From Methylocapsa palsarum (GTDB lineage Bacteria; Pseudomonadota; Alphaproteobacteria; Rhizobiales; Beijerinckiaceae), in NCBI RefSeq assembly GCF_900114285.1, contig NZ_FOSN01000004.1, forward strand, positions 1 to 64,000: a stretch of DNA of 64,000 nucleotides, written 5' to 3'. A program made the translations under genes and the position numbers. The notes under the pieces are model-generated. The model had not been told where the DNA came from, made no database searches, and worked only from the letters and a program-made list of their open reading frames with translations. Positions 25,818 through 34,773 of this stretch are shown here, one piece after another (positions within the stretch are counted from its first letter, which is position 1; each line of letters begins with the position of its first letter).

Positions 25818-26294
25818 TTAATCTTTAGTTCGCCTCCGGGGCCAGCCGTCCGCTCTCTCAACGCGGCGAATGATTTCAACAATGGTGACGACTCCGAGGT
25901 TCTTCCCGAGGTTCTTCCCGCGCTTCTTCTTGCACTCATCGGGCCACGCGTTGCGGACTCTCTCGGCCAGTTCTACTTGTGTGAGAGTTGGATGGTCTTT
26001 CATGAATTCGCGGATGTAGGACTCTCGCACGGCGTTGATTTCTAGATTTCGCGGCCGGTTGGCGAGGTCGCGTTGCTGGCGTTTATTCGCCGCGAGCAGC
26101 ATCGGACCAGAATCAAACCAAGGCGGCGGCGTCTCAGAAACAAATTCCGGCGGCGTCACTGCCTTTCCGAGGTCGCGGGCAACCGCCTCAGCCGTAGCCG
26201 AGCCCGCACAAACAGTAAAAGTCGCGTCCGACTCCAACACCTCCGTCTTGCCGGAGGCGGGAACAGCAACTAGGTTTTTTGGGGGCTTGGTCAT
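25818..26294 (-). CDS. Element-encoded protein of unknown function
   Basis: I do not recognise the family. From the ATG at 26294 (preceded by AAGGG) it has 158 residues; an ATG at 26309 is an alternative. The N-terminal half is low-complexity; the C-terminal half contains RESYIREFMKDHPTLTQVELAERV, helix-turn-helix-like in spacing, and then a lysine-rich stretch KKKRGKNLGKNLGVV. That stretch arises from a tandem 12-base DNA duplication near 25899-25922. It lies between integrase and AlpA-like gene on the same strand and may be a regulator of the module. Confidence 0.5.
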   Translation of the reverse strand: MTKPPKNLVAVPASGKTEVLESDATFTVCAGSATAEAVARDLGKAVTPPEFVSETPPPWFDSGPMLLAANKRQQRDLANRPRNLEINAVRESYIREFMKDHPTLTQVELAERVRNAWPDECKKKRGKNLGKNLGVVTIVEIIRRVERADGWPRRRTKD

Positions 26295-26357
26295 GACTCT
26301 ACCCTTCATGGCTGGTCAAGGACCGGCGAGGGGTTGGCGCGCCTGCCGGTCCGTATT

Positions 26358-27623
26358 TCAAGACGTCGCGAACTCGCGGGGCTCTGAATGATCTTGGCGC
26401 AGGTTCACCACATTGGACGCCCCTCCCGGATCGGACATCGTGATGATTGCACGCGCCCATAACTCCATGGCGCGCCTCCTTTCGGGCAAATAAGCGCCGG
26501 TGTCGTAAACCCTGTGTATGCCGACCTGCCTGTGCGCGATACACAATTCGGCCACGTTTGTTGGCACGGTTAAGTCGCCGAGTCCGGTCCTGAATGTCCT
26601 GCGCAAGTCGTGGAATCGCCAGCCCTTTCCGATCTTCGCGGCGGCGTCGATCTTACGCTTGCCGAAACTAAATCCGCTGATCGGCGTCGCCCCGCCCGTC
26701 GATGAAAAAATGTACGGGCCCCGTTCGCCAACGGGCAGCGCGCCCAGCAGATCGATGACGGCTTCGGCCAATGGAATTTTATGGGCGGCGTCGCCTTTCA
26801 TTCTGGTTTCGGGAATCGTCCAAAGCTTTGCGGCAAGATCGATTTCGGACCATTTTGCTTCCGCGACTTCGCGCAGCCGCTGCCCGGTCAACAACAGCAT
26901 CCGCGTCAGATCGCCGAACGGATAGCCGACAAGGTCGGCGGCGCGCGCGACGGCGCGGATTTCGTCCGGCTCAAGGGTGCGCTGGCGCGGTTTTTCCTTA
27001 AGTGGCCTTTTGACCCGTGCGAGAGGATCGGGCTCGTTAAAATGGCCGTTGTCGGCGCGCCATCGAAAAAAGGCGCGGAGGTTGGCGTACAATCGGTTCG
27101 CTCCCGCGAGAGGCATTTTCTTCGTCGCCTCGCCCTTGATCCTCTGCCAATCGTCGGGACCGAGCTCGGTCAACGGAATCGAACCCCAGGTCGGCAGCGC
27201 GTAATGTTCCACCATTCGGCGAACAGCGGGGCCGGACTTCAGCTGGCTCAATCTCTCCTCGGCGTAGACCAGCCATGCGGCCCCGAAGGTGTCCAAGCGC
27301 TTGCGCTCCTCAGCACGCTTCGCGGCCTCAGCAGCGGTCTTCGGATCGATGCCCTTGCTGATAAGCGCGCGCCATTCGCGAGCTTTCTCTCGGGCCTCGC
27401 TAAGCGACATGTCCGGATAATCGCCGATGCGGCGCGCCGTTGGATTGGGTGAGCTAGGAAAGCGCGCGACTAATACGAAAGAGCCGACATTGGCGGGCGT
27501 GCTTTTTTCAGTAACGCGAACGCCGAGCTGCGGCTCCCTAGTGTCCATATGGATGACGCGCTTGCCAGGCTTGGCCGGTTTGATCGATTTGAGGAATCGA
27601 TCGGTGAGCTCTTTCTTGGCCAT
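26358..27623 (-). CDS. Tyrosine-type site-specific integrase (P4-like)
   Basis: A 421-residue recombinase. Residues 1-100 form the DUF4102-type arm-binding domain of P4-like integrases (IGDYPDMSLSEAREKAREW). A SAM-like core-binding domain spans about 110-205. The catalytic domain shows R249 in TGQRLREV, a lysine in the beta hairpin near 276-282, H338-x2-R341 in FHDLRR, H364 in AHRQVG and a tyrosine at 373 or 378 in VYDTGAYLPERR. All catalytic positions look intact, so it may be active. AAAGGAACGGCC precedes the ATG. It is the right-most gene of the element and marks its right border. Confidence 0.9.
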   Translation of the reverse strand: MAKKELTDRFLKSIKPAKPGKRVIHMDTREPQLGVRVTEKSTPANVGSFVLVARFPSSPNPTARRIGDYPDMSLSEAREKAREWRALISKGIDPKTAAEAAKRAEERKRLDTFGAAWLVYAEERLSQLKSGPAVRRMVEHYALPTWGSIPLTELGPDDWQRIKGEATKKMPLAGANRLYANLRAFFRWRADNGHFNEPDPLARVKRPLKEKPRQRTLEPDEIRAVARAADLVGYPFGDLTRMLLLTGQRLREVAEAKWSEIDLAAKLWTIPETRMKGDAAHKIPLAEAVIDLLGALPVGERGPYIFSSTGGATPISGFSFGKRKIDAAAKIGKGWRFHDLRRTFRTGLGDLTVPTNVAELCIAHRQVGIHRVYDTGAYLPERRRAMELWARAIITMSDPGGASNVVNLRQDHSEPREFATS

Positions 27624-28034
27624 GGCCGTTCCTTTGGTCAGGACAACGCCCGGACAACAAAGTCGGGGCGCAATCAGGGGTATCCGACGGATATCGGCGC
27701 TATCGTTTATTTGGCTATCTTGGAGGCAAGCGCAAGATTTATATAGGGATTTCTTTATCGGGCGAACGCCGATGATATCTCCTGGTCAACCTAAAGCACG
27801 TGTCTCATTGTCTCACGTTGCGGGCCCGGATCATGACGGCCGCCTTTGGGAACTGCGCCTTCTAAACCGGCGCAATGATCGCCTCAGGCAATGGAATGAT
27901 CGCCGGACCGCAGTCTGGCAATGGAGGGGCCGCCTGCCTGGGCGGCCCTTCTTTTTATGGCTCGGGAAGACGGCGGCGCTGTCACGAGCTGGCGGCAAGA
28001 CGCGCTGCCAGACTCATGGGATTGATGATCAGAG
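27624..28034. other. Intergenic, probable right border of the element
   Basis: Four hundred bases between the integrase start and the EamA gene. It should contain the integrase promoter and the attachment site. I see no tRNA and no obvious direct repeat to the left side. A plus-strand terminator lies at 27927-27956 although no plus-strand gene precedes it. Confidence 0.45.
27927..27956 (+). terminator. Rho-independent terminator without an upstream gene
   Basis: GGGCCGCC-TGCCTG-GGCGGCCC followed by TTCTTTTT has a perfect 8-bp GC stem and a T-rich tail on the plus strand. It has no T tail on the minus strand, so it does not serve the genes on that strand. Confidence 0.7.
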
Positions 28035-28916
28035 TCACGGGATCTGGCGGATGCGGCGAGCGAGCAGACGCTCGCCGAAAACATTGAAAGTCAGCCCCGC
28101 CATGACCAGCAGCGCGCCGGCCATCTCGATCCGGCTCAGCGGTTCAAGGAAAACAATCCGGCCGGCGATCATCCCGATAACCGGGATCAAGAGCGCGAAG
28201 GGAGCGATTTGACCCGCCGGGTAATGCGAAAGGAGCCGACTCCAGAGTCCGAAGCCGATCAACGTCCCGCCATAAGCGAGACCCGCGACGCAAAGCGCCA
28301 AAACCAGCGTCGGATGCGTCAGGGCGTGGAGCCCGTCGCGCCCATCGACCCAAAGCGAGAGACCGAGCAGCGGCAGCGGCGAGGCGAGGCTCGACCAGAT
28401 CGTAAAGGCGAACATGTCGATGCGGCCGGCGATCTTGCCCACGAGATTGCCGACGCCCCAACAGAGCGAGGCGGCGACGACCATCAGAAACGGACCGAGG
28501 CTCGCCGAGCCAAGACGCGCCGAACCGATGAGCGCAATTCCCGCAAGGGCGACGGCCGCCGCCGTCACCTGAACCGCGCTGGGCCGCTCGCCTAAGGCGG
28601 CCCATGCCAGCAGAACCGTGACGAAGGCCTGGAGCTGAATGACCAGCGACGCCAGTCCGACCGGCATCCCGCGCCCGATCGCCAGGAAAAGCAGTCCGAA
28701 TTGGCCGACCCCTATCAGCAGCCCATAAAGCGCGACGATCGAGATCCGCGCCTTTGGAGGAGACACAAAACAGACGGCCGGGAAGGCGGCGAAGGTGAAG
28801 CGCAGCGCGGTCAGAAGCATCGGAGGCGCCTCGGCGACGCCGATCTTGATCGCGATAAACGCCAGGCCCAGCGCAAGCGCGGCGATCAAGGCGGAGAGAA
28901 TATCGAGCGGCCGCAT
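28035..28916 (-). CDS. EamA/DMT-family transporter
   Basis: 293 residues from the ATG at 28916, which follows a GGAGGCG site. Ten hydrophobic segments form two EamA repeats: the first opens LIAALALGLAFIAIKIGV, the second LMVVAASLCWGVGNLVGK. The family exports amino acids and small metabolites from the cytoplasm. The gene lies 97 bases after thiE on the same strand, so it may be transcribed with the thiamine operon, but nothing in the sequence links it to thiamine compounds. An O-acetylserine/cysteine exporter-like role is another option. Confidence 0.8.
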   Translation of the reverse strand: MRPLDILSALIAALALGLAFIAIKIGVAEAPPMLLTALRFTFAAFPAVCFVSPPKARISIVALYGLLIGVGQFGLLFLAIGRGMPVGLASLVIQLQAFVTVLLAWAALGERPSAVQVTAAAVALAGIALIGSARLGSASLGPFLMVVAASLCWGVGNLVGKIAGRIDMFAFTIWSSLASPLPLLGLSLWVDGRDGLHALTHPTLVLALCVAGLAYGGTLIGFGLWSRLLSHYPAGQIAPFALLIPVIGMIAGRIVFLEPLSRIEMAGALLVMAGLTFNVFGERLLARRIRQIP

Positions 28917-29012
28917 TTGCGCCTCCAGGTTCGATCTTTTGAGACGCATTCCAGCGAGCCGATTCGAAGACCAATACGGCGCCGCGACGGGAAGAACATG
29001 ATTTCGCGGGCG

Positions 29013-29630
29013 CTACGCCGCCGGTCCGGAACAAAACCCTCTCGTCGCCGCCGCCCAGTCCCTCGCCCGGGTCTCTGGGTCGGGATTGAGCGTGATATCC
29101 GTCACGACCGCCGCGCTGTCCGCCCCGGCCGCCAACACGCCTTGCGCCCGCTCCAGGGTAATTCCTCCGATGCCGACCAGCGGAACCGCGCCGATGCGCT
29201 TCTTCCATTCGCCAAGGCGCAGCAGTCCCTGCGGCGCGAACGGCATTTTTTTCAGAATGGTCGGATAAATCGGCCCCAGCGCGATGTAATCAGGCGCCGT
29301 CTCGAGCGCGCGGGCGAGTTCGGCCTCGTCATGCGTCGAGACGCCGAGGCGCAGGCCCGCGCGGCGGATGGCCGCAAAGTCCGCGTGATCGAGATCGCTT
29401 TGCCCGAGGTGGACGAAATCACATCCGGCGCCAATCGCCTCTTCCCAATAATCATTGACGACAAGCTGCGCGCCATGCCGCGCGCAAAGCGCTTTGGCCG
29501 CGAGAATCTCCGCAAGCAGGGGAGCGCCCGAGCGGTCCTTGACCCTCAATTGCGCCAGCTTGACGCCGCAGGGCAGCAGCCGGGCGAGCCATGCCGCGCT
29601 GTCGACGATGAGGTAAAACGGATCAAGCAC
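29013..29630 (-). CDS. thiE: Thiamine phosphate synthase
   Basis: A 205-residue TIM-barrel enzyme that joins the hydroxymethylpyrimidine diphosphate and thiazole phosphate moieties into thiamine phosphate. Family motifs are [48 protein letters not shown] and PLVGIGGI. The GTG start at 29630 lies 8 bases inside the end of thiG, so translation is coupled. It is the last thi gene of the riboswitch-controlled operon. Confidence 0.9.
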   Translation of the reverse strand: MLDPFYLIVDSAAWLARLLPCGVKLAQLRVKDRSGAPLLAEILAAKALCARHGAQLVVNDYWEEAIGAGCDFVHLGQSDLDHADFAAIRRAGLRLGVSTHDEAELARALETAPDYIALGPIYPTILKKMPFAPQGLLRLGEWKKRIGAVPLVGIGGITLERAQGVLAAGADSAAVVTDITLNPDPETRARDWAAATRGFCSGPAA

Positions 29631-30420
29631 GCGCGACGCCGGTGAAGGCCCGCCCCATCACGGGCGTCGAAGGAGCGGCCATGTCGCGCGGCTGCATCGG
29701 GTCGGAGAGAAAGGCGAGCCGCCCCGCCTCGACCGCCAGGGAAAAAGCTCTCGCCATCCCCACGGGATCGCCCGCCCTCGCGATCGCCGTATTCAAGAGG
29801 ACGGCGTCGTAGCCCATTTCCATCGCAGCAGCGGCGTGGGACGGCGCGCCGAGGCCCGCGTCTATGATGAGCGGAATTTCCGGAAAATGCGCCCGCAGCG
29901 CCCGCAGCGCGTACGGATTGTTGAGGCCGCGGCCGGAGCCGATCGGCGCCCCCCAGGGCATCAGGACTTCGCAGCCCGCGCCGAGCAGCTTTTCCGCGAC
30001 GACGAGATCTTCGGTCGTGTAGGGAAACACCTGAAATCCGTCGCGGGTGAGGATCGACGCGGCTTCGACGAGACCGAACACGTCGGGCTGCAAGGTGTCG
30101 TCCTCGCCGATGACTTCCAGCTTGATCCAGGGCGTGCCGAAGATTTCGCGCGCCATCTGCGCGGTCGTCACCGCTTCCTTGACGGTCCGGCAGCCTGCCG
30201 TATTCGGCAGGACCTTGACGCCAAGGCCGCGGATCAGCGCCCAGAAGGTTTCGCCCGCCCTGGCCGCTCCCGACTCGCGGCGCAAGGAGACTGTCGCAAC
30301 CTCGGACCCCGAGGCTCGAACCGCGTCGGCGAGGATGGCTGGCGAGGGATATTGCGCGGTCCCCGCAAGGAGGCGCGAGGAAAGCGCAACGCCATAAAGG
30401 GTCAGCGCGTCTTTTGTCAT
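29623..30420 (-). CDS. thiG: Thiazole synthase
   Basis: A 265-residue TIM barrel that builds thiamine thiazole from deoxyxylulose phosphate, dehydroglycine and ThiS thiocarboxylate. It opens with [20 protein letters not shown]; the Schiff-base lysine is K100 in [29 protein letters not shown] binds phosphate. It starts 10 bases after the thiS stop. With ThiO as the glycine oxidase, the dehydroglycine source is the aerobic route. Confidence 0.95.
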   Translation of the reverse strand: MTKDALTLYGVALSSRLLAGTAQYPSPAILADAVRASGSEVATVSLRRESGAARAGETFWALIRGLGVKVLPNTAGCRTVKEAVTTAQMAREIFGTPWIKLEVIGEDDTLQPDVFGLVEAASILTRDGFQVFPYTTEDLVVAEKLLGAGCEVLMPWGAPIGSGRGLNNPYALRALRAHFPEIPLIIDAGLGAPSHAAAAMEMGYDAVLLNTAIARAGDPVGMARAFSLAVEAGRLAFLSDPMQPRDMAAPSTPVMGRAFTGVARA

Positions 30421-30430
30421 GGCTCTGGTT

Positions 30431-30628
30431 TCAGCCGCCCTGCCGGGGCGAAAGGATTTCGACCGCGTCGCCCTCTTTCAGGCCGGTCTCGGCGCGCTCC
30501 GTCTTGCGGACGAACGTCTGGTTGAGCGCGGTCGCGACGCTGTTTTCCTCGAAGTCGAGTTCCTGCAGAAGCGCGGCGAGCGTCGCCGACGACACTTCAA
30601 GCGCTTTGCCGTTGACGTGGATCAGCAT
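30431..30628 (-). CDS. thiS: Sulfur carrier protein ThiS
   Basis: A 65-residue ubiquitin-fold protein ending in the required Gly-Gly (SPRQGG), whose C terminus becomes a thiocarboxylate and donates sulfur to ThiG. It opens [22 protein letters not shown] precedes the ATG. The start lies 32 bases inside the end of thiO, so the two are coupled. No thiF-like adenylating enzyme is in the window. Confidence 0.95.
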   Translation of the reverse strand: MLIHVNGKALEVSSATLAALLQELDFEENSVATALNQTFVRKTERAETGLKEGDAVEILSPRQGG

Positions 30629-31619
30629 CGGTCACCTCTGGAAAATGAGCGCCGTCAAGCGCCATGCGCGCGGCCCTTCGCGCGAGCGCCGGCGCGATCA
30701 AAAATCCGTGCCGGAAAAGCCCGTTGACATGAATAACCCTGCCTTCGCGCCGGAGTCTTGGCAGATTATCGGGAAAGGCCGGGCGCACGCCGCAGCCGGT
30801 CTCGACGATTTCGGCCTCGGCGAAAGCGGGATGGACCGTGTAGGCGGCGCCGAGAAGCTCCAGCATCGCGCGGGCCGTGATCCGCCCTGGCTCGTCGTTT
30901 TCGATCATGGTCGCGCCAACCATGAACCGGCCGCCGCCGCGCGGCACGATATAGACAGGCTGGCGCGGATGGAGCAGCCAGACGGGCCGCGAGAGATTCA
31001 CCTCCGGCGTGGCGAGAATCAGCATTTCGCCCTTGACGCCGCGCAGATCCTGCAAGCGGTCCCGGCTGTCCAAGCCACGGCAATCGATGGTCCAATCGGC
31101 ATCGTCGGACGCCGGCGACGCTTCCACGCCGAACCGCAGCGCGACGTTTGCAAAGCCCTTGAGACGCGACAGAAGCGCCGCCATCGCCGCGCGGGGATCG
31201 AGATGGGCCTCCCGTGGATAAAACAGGGCCTGTTCGAAACGCCCGGAGAGATCGGGCTCGAGGGCCGCGATGGCGGCGCCGTCGAGGCTCTCACGCTCGA
31301 GAGTCCGGCGCGCGTAGCGGGCAAGTTCAGGGCGGTCCCGCGCGGCGGCGAGCACCAGCGTTCCGCGCCGCTCCGCGACCGGGACGACATGCGTCCAGAA
31401 CTCGATCGATTCGACGCCGAGATCGACGATGATCTGTTCGGAGCTCTCCGCCTCGCACCAGGGGGCGAGCATGCCTCCGGCCAGATGCGAGCATCCAAGG
31501 CCGGCCGCCTCGCGCCGTTCGATCAGTTCGACGCGACAATCCGCGCGGGCGAACTCGAACGCGGCGGCAAGCCCCGCGACGCCGGCGCCAAGGACGCGAA
31601 CACGCGGGCCGTCAGACAT
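30597..31619 (-). CDS. thiO: Glycine oxidase ThiO
   Basis: A 340-residue FAD-dependent amine oxidase of the DAO family. The dinucleotide-binding motif is VRVLGAGVAGLAAAFEFA, followed by the acidic end of strand two (VELIERRE). ARCHITECTURE: GCSHLAGGMLAPWCEAES is typical of ThiO, and the C-terminal GVRPAFPDNLPRL and VNGLFRHGFLIAP complete the FAD site. It oxidises glycine to the imine used by ThiG. First gene of the operon, about 65 bases downstream of the TPP riboswitch. Confidence 0.92.
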   Translation of the reverse strand: MSDGPRVRVLGAGVAGLAAAFEFARADCRVELIERREAAGLGCSHLAGGMLAPWCEAESSEQIIVDLGVESIEFWTHVVPVAERRGTLVLAAARDRPELARYARRTLERESLDGAAIAALEPDLSGRFEQALFYPREAHLDPRAAMAALLSRLKGFANVALRFGVEASPASDDADWTIDCRGLDSRDRLQDLRGVKGEMLILATPEVNLSRPVWLLHPRQPVYIVPRGGGRFMVGATMIENDEPGRITARAMLELLGAAYTVHPAFAEAEIVETGCGVRPAFPDNLPRLRREGRVIHVNGLFRHGFLIAPALARRAARMALDGAHFPEVTDADPRQRQSA

Positions 31620-31684
31620 CGCCGGCGGCCGCGCGCGGGACGGACGATAAGCAAAAAGGCGTCCTGTCCGAGAAAATCATAAGA

Positions 31685-31790
31685 CCATCCCTACGCCAGT
31701 ACGAACTGGATCAGGTTCGAAGGGTCGCCGGGCCGCTCATGGAAAGCGATGCCAGCCTCTCAGCCCCCTGCCGGGGATCCCCTAGGTGAA
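31685..31790 (-). promoter_or_regulatory. TPP riboswitch (THI element)
   Basis: On the minus strand the conserved TPP aptamer is clear: GGGGGCTGAGAGGC, then ACCCTTCGAACCTGATC, then GTACTGGCGTAGGGA. It sits directly upstream of thiO and should lower thiOSGE expression when thiamine diphosphate is abundant. The expression platform between 31620 and 31684 probably acts on the thiO ribosome site or by termination; I could not decide which. Confidence 0.95.
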
Positions 31791-32035
31791 CGCAATAGGT
31801 AGGCGCGTCCCGCGAAAGCGTCAAGCGCGGGCGCGCGAAGACGCAAGCGTCCGCCAACCCCCCGGAGCCTTTGCGTCGACAGGCGCCCGCGCCGATTTAT
31901 TCAAAGTCCTGTCCGTAAATAGCCATGAGCGGCGCACATCCCGGACTTGTTTTTTGACTATAATTTTGTCTCGAAAGTATAATTGGCGTGACGGGCCTTA
32001 TAAATGATAACATTTATTATAATTTGGAGAGTGCT

Positions 32036-33844
32036 GTGTTAAGCAACAGTCGAATAATTCCAGCCTTAACGCTTCTCTGCTGCGTTTATGCCATTCCTCT
32101 GCAGGCGGAGACGCCGCTCTCCGACTTTCAAGAAAAAGAATTGGCGGACATTCTTCGTCTGTCCCAATCGAGAGAAGAGAAAGCGTCGGCGAGCAAGCAG
32201 GAGCTTGAGATGCTCATTGACACGCAAAACAAGCGTATCGCTTTGCCTGCGTCCCTCCCTGCGTACAAAACGTATTTGCAGCACAACGATCTCCTCCTTC
32301 TGTTGCAAAGGAAAAAAGCGCCGGAGCTGGGCGCTGTTCTGATGTGGAATTTGAACGCGCTCGATATGACCGCAATCGATCACACATTGGTCGCCGGTCC
32401 AAATTCCAACGGTCACGAACAATACGGCCCGCATCGGACGAGCCGCGCGCTCGCTATTGTCCATCTCGCCGTGTTCGAGGCGGTGAACGCAGTTTTCAAC
32501 ACGTTCGAAAGCTACCACGGACTTCAGGACAAGATCATCGCCGAGCTACAGAAACGTTATCCTCGTCTCACCCGCGACAAACTGACTCCAAGGACCGCGG
32601 TTGTGGATGTCGCCATCACCGAGTCCGCGCACGATACGCTCACGGCGCTTTATCCGAAAAAACAGGATTTTGCCGACTACGCCGAGAGAGTGTCGCTTCA
32701 GACCTTCGGGAACCGCACCGATCCGGCGCAGATGGATACAGCGCACAGGCTTGGCTATTATCTTGGCAAGGCGGCTGCCAAGGCCGTTCTGGACGAACGC
32801 GGTTATGATGAAGCCGCGACCCAATCAACGAAAGTCTCGACGTTCAACGATGGCTCGTCAGCGGGAGAGCCGACCGAACCTGCTCCCGATTACAGCCAAT
32901 ACCCGATCGGCGGATATCCCGCCGACGGGCGCTGGCATCCGGACCCGGTCCATGCCTCGGTGCTGATTGCGCTTGGCGGCGACTGGATGAAAGTCAGACC
33001 CTTTGTGCTGACTGGCGCCGATATCGCGCGCTTGCGGCCGACTCCTCCCGACATCAACTCGAAACTCTTCGTAGACGCCTACAAGGAGGTCAGGCGGCTC
33101 GGAGGCGACGCCACGGCCGACCTTCAAGCGCCGAGAGGAACGACGCCCACAACGCGATCGCCGGCACAAACCATCATTGGCGATTTCTGGGCGTATGACG
33201 GCACCGCGCTGCTTTGCGCGCCGCCCCGGCTCTATAATGAAATCGCGACGTCCGTCGCACTGCAGGAAAAGCCGATCGTCACTGTCGCCGACATGGCCCG
33301 TTATCTGGCCCTCGTGAACGTTTCTCTGGCGGACGCAGGCATTTCCGCGTGGGAGGCGAAGTATCATTGGCGCCTCGGCCGGCCGGTGACTTATATCCGC
33401 ACTTTGCCGGCGGATGGAACGCCGGAGGGAAAAGCTAATCCCGCTTGGACGCCGCTCGGCGCGCCTATTTCGAATGGCGACGCCAACGGCCGCAATTTCA
33501 CCCCTCCGTTTCCGTCGTTTCCCTCGGGCCATGCGGTGTTCGGAGGAGCGTTGTTCCAGACCTTGCGAGCCTATTGGTCAACCAAAGGGGGCGATGAAGG
33601 TTTCTCGTTCATCTCGGACGAATATAACGGCAGGAATTATGGCCCTGGCGAAACGACGCCGCGTCCCCTGATCGTGAAGAGGTTCGCAAGTTTTGGCGAA
33701 GCGGAGCGGGAGAACGCCCGAAGCCGCATCTATCTGGGGATTCACTGGCAGTTCGACGCCGACGCCGGCATTCACCAGGGAAACGAGGTGGGCGGGATCG
33801 TCTTTGGCAACGCATTCCGGCCGAAGACTTCGGCGGCGCGATAA
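32036..33844 (+). CDS. Vanadium-dependent haloperoxidase/PAP2-type phosphatase, exported
   Basis: 603 residues from the GTG at 32036, which follows GGAGAG and gives a clean signal peptide (MLSNSRIIPALTLLCCVYAI, cleavage after LQA). A GTG at 31988 would add 16 residues and spoil it. The three active-site blocks are in the last third: K-x6-RP in KYHWRLGRPVTYIR, PSGH in PFPSFPSGHAVFGG and S-R-x3-G-x-H-x3-D in SRIYLGIHWQFDAD. These bind vanadate in haloperoxidases or phosphate in acid phosphatases; which reaction applies cannot be told. A long N-terminal extension precedes the domain, normal for this periplasmic subgroup. Confidence 0.85.
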   Translation: MLSNSRIIPALTLLCCVYAIPLQAETPLSDFQEKELADILRLSQSREEKASASKQELEMLIDTQNKRIALPASLPAYKTYLQHNDLLLLLQRKKAPELGAVLMWNLNALDMTAIDHTLVAGPNSNGHEQYGPHRTSRALAIVHLAVFEAVNAVFNTFESYHGLQDKIIAELQKRYPRLTRDKLTPRTAVVDVAITESAHDTLTALYPKKQDFADYAERVSLQTFGNRTDPAQMDTAHRLGYYLGKAAAKAVLDERGYDEAATQSTKVSTFNDGSSAGEPTEPAPDYSQYPIGGYPADGRWHPDPVHASVLIALGGDWMKVRPFVLTGADIARLRPTPPDINSKLFVDAYKEVRRLGGDATADLQAPRGTTPTTRSPAQTIIGDFWAYDGTALLCAPPRLYNEIATSVALQEKPIVTVADMARYLALVNVSLADAGISAWEAKYHWRLGRPVTYIRTLPADGTPEGKANPAWTPLGAPISNGDANGRNFTPPFPSFPSGHAVFGGALFQTLRAYWSTKGGDEGFSFISDEYNGRNYGPGETTPRPLIVKRFASFGEAERENARSRIYLGIHWQFDADAGIHQGNEVGGIVFGNAFRPKTSAAR

Positions 33845-33847
33845 GCT

Positions 33848-33898
33848 GAGAGCGCATTCCGGATCACATGGACTCATGCGATCGATCAGCAATCGCCG
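33848..33898. repeat. Half copy of the 115-bp dispersed palindromic repeat
   Basis: This segment matches the first half of the repeats at 42441 and 54106, with several changes: GAGCGCATTCC, then CTCATGCGATCGATCAG and AATCGC. The second hairpin half is missing. It sits just after the haloperoxidase stop. Confidence 0.65.
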
Positions 33899-33990
33899 GG
33901 GCGGTTGAGAAACGACGGCCCCGGGCGGCCCTTCCTTTTGCGGAAGTCTCCCGGAAACGAGAAGGAATCGAAAGTCCGGAAAAAGTCGGC

Positions 33991-34770
33991 TCAGTCCGCT
34001 TTCGCCACAGCGACGGGAGGAAGCGAGGCGTGATCGCTGGTTCGGAGCCCCGTCAGCCAGACCTGCCATTCCTTGGCCGTGCCATTGAAGGCGTTACGAT
34101 CCACATAGCCCTTGATCCCAGGAACATGGCCCTCGGCGGTATGCTGCCAGAAATGCCAGCGGCGGGCGCCGTATTTGACCGAGGGATGGTATTTCACGCT
34201 GCGGACCCAGATCGGATAATCGGTGAATTCGCCTTGCATCACGTCGCGATGAAAATCGACGGCGGTGTAAATCACGGGCCTTTTGCCGTAGGCTTTCTCC
34301 ATAGCGGCCAGAATGATTTTCATCTGCGCAAGCGCGACATCCTTCGGCACGGTTTTGGCGCAGGTCTTCGACTGCCCATTCCATTCGACGTCCAGCACCG
34401 GGGGCAGCGCGTCAGGATCGTTGGGCACATTCGCGGTGAACCAGGCCGCCTGCTCTTCCGCAGGCCTGCACCAATAGGCGAAATGATAGGCCCCGCGCGG
34501 GATGCCCGCAGCCTTCGCCGCTTCCCAGTTGCGCTGGAACTTGTCGTCGATGTGATCGCCGCCCTCGGTCGCCTTGATCCAGGCGAAGCGGACGCCGGAG
34601 CCGCGCACGCTGTCCCAGTCTATGTCGCCCTGGTATTTCGAAACGTCGATGCCGTAGACCTCGAAGTCCGAGGGTTTGGGAAATGGGTCGTCCACGAGAC
34701 CTGTCCCGGCGCAGCCGGCGAGCGAGAGCGCGCAGACGAGAGTAAAAATGAAAGACGAAATGTGCCGCAT
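33991..34770 (-). CDS. GH25 lysozyme-type lipoprotein
   Basis: From the ATG at 34770 the product has 259 residues (GTG at 34773 adds one). The signal is a lipoprotein type with lipobox LAGC near residue 20, so it is anchored in a membrane facing the periplasm. The glycoside hydrolase 25 fold shows YGIDVSKYQGDIDW, FAWIKATEGG, GAYHFAYWC and the catalytic acidic pair in PVLDVEWNG, with WHFWQHTAEGHVPGI near the end. Such muramidases cut peptidoglycan; here it may remodel the wall. It stands alone, convergent with the haloperoxidase gene. Confidence 0.88.
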   Translation of the reverse strand: MRHISSFIFTLVCALSLAGCAGTGLVDDPFPKPSDFEVYGIDVSKYQGDIDWDSVRGSGVRFAWIKATEGGDHIDDKFQRNWEAAKAAGIPRGAYHFAYWCRPAEEQAAWFTANVPNDPDALPPVLDVEWNGQSKTCAKTVPKDVALAQMKIILAAMEKAYGKRPVIYTAVDFHRDVMQGEFTDYPIWVRSVKYHPSVKYGARRWHFWQHTAEGHVPGIKGYVDRNAFNGTAKEWQVWLTGLRTSDHASLPPVAVAKAD

Positions 34771-34773
34771 CAC

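Larger units (their letters stand above)
20304..27650. mobile_element. Integrated replicative element (phage satellite or plasmid-like), ends uncertain
   Basis: A co-oriented minus-strand set of integrase, unknown protein, AlpA-like regulator, Cas4/RecB-like nuclease, phage-type protein and primase-helicase, followed by an AT-rich repeat region. This is a self-contained integration and replication module. No capsid, portal, terminase, tail, conjugation or lysis genes are visible, which favours a phage satellite, a phage-plasmid remnant or an integrative plasmid over a full prophage. I could not find a direct repeat marking att sites, nor a tRNA next to the integrase, so both borders are approximate. 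Confidence 0.65.

Noticed and set aside
28144-29208. 354-codon minus-strand frame over the EamA and thiE genes
   Set aside because: It is a different frame of the same strand as two well-supported genes; the product is Arg/Gly-rich without domains.
30414-31682. 422-codon plus-strand open frame
   Set aside because: Antisense to thiO and thiS, which are certain from motifs and from the riboswitch.
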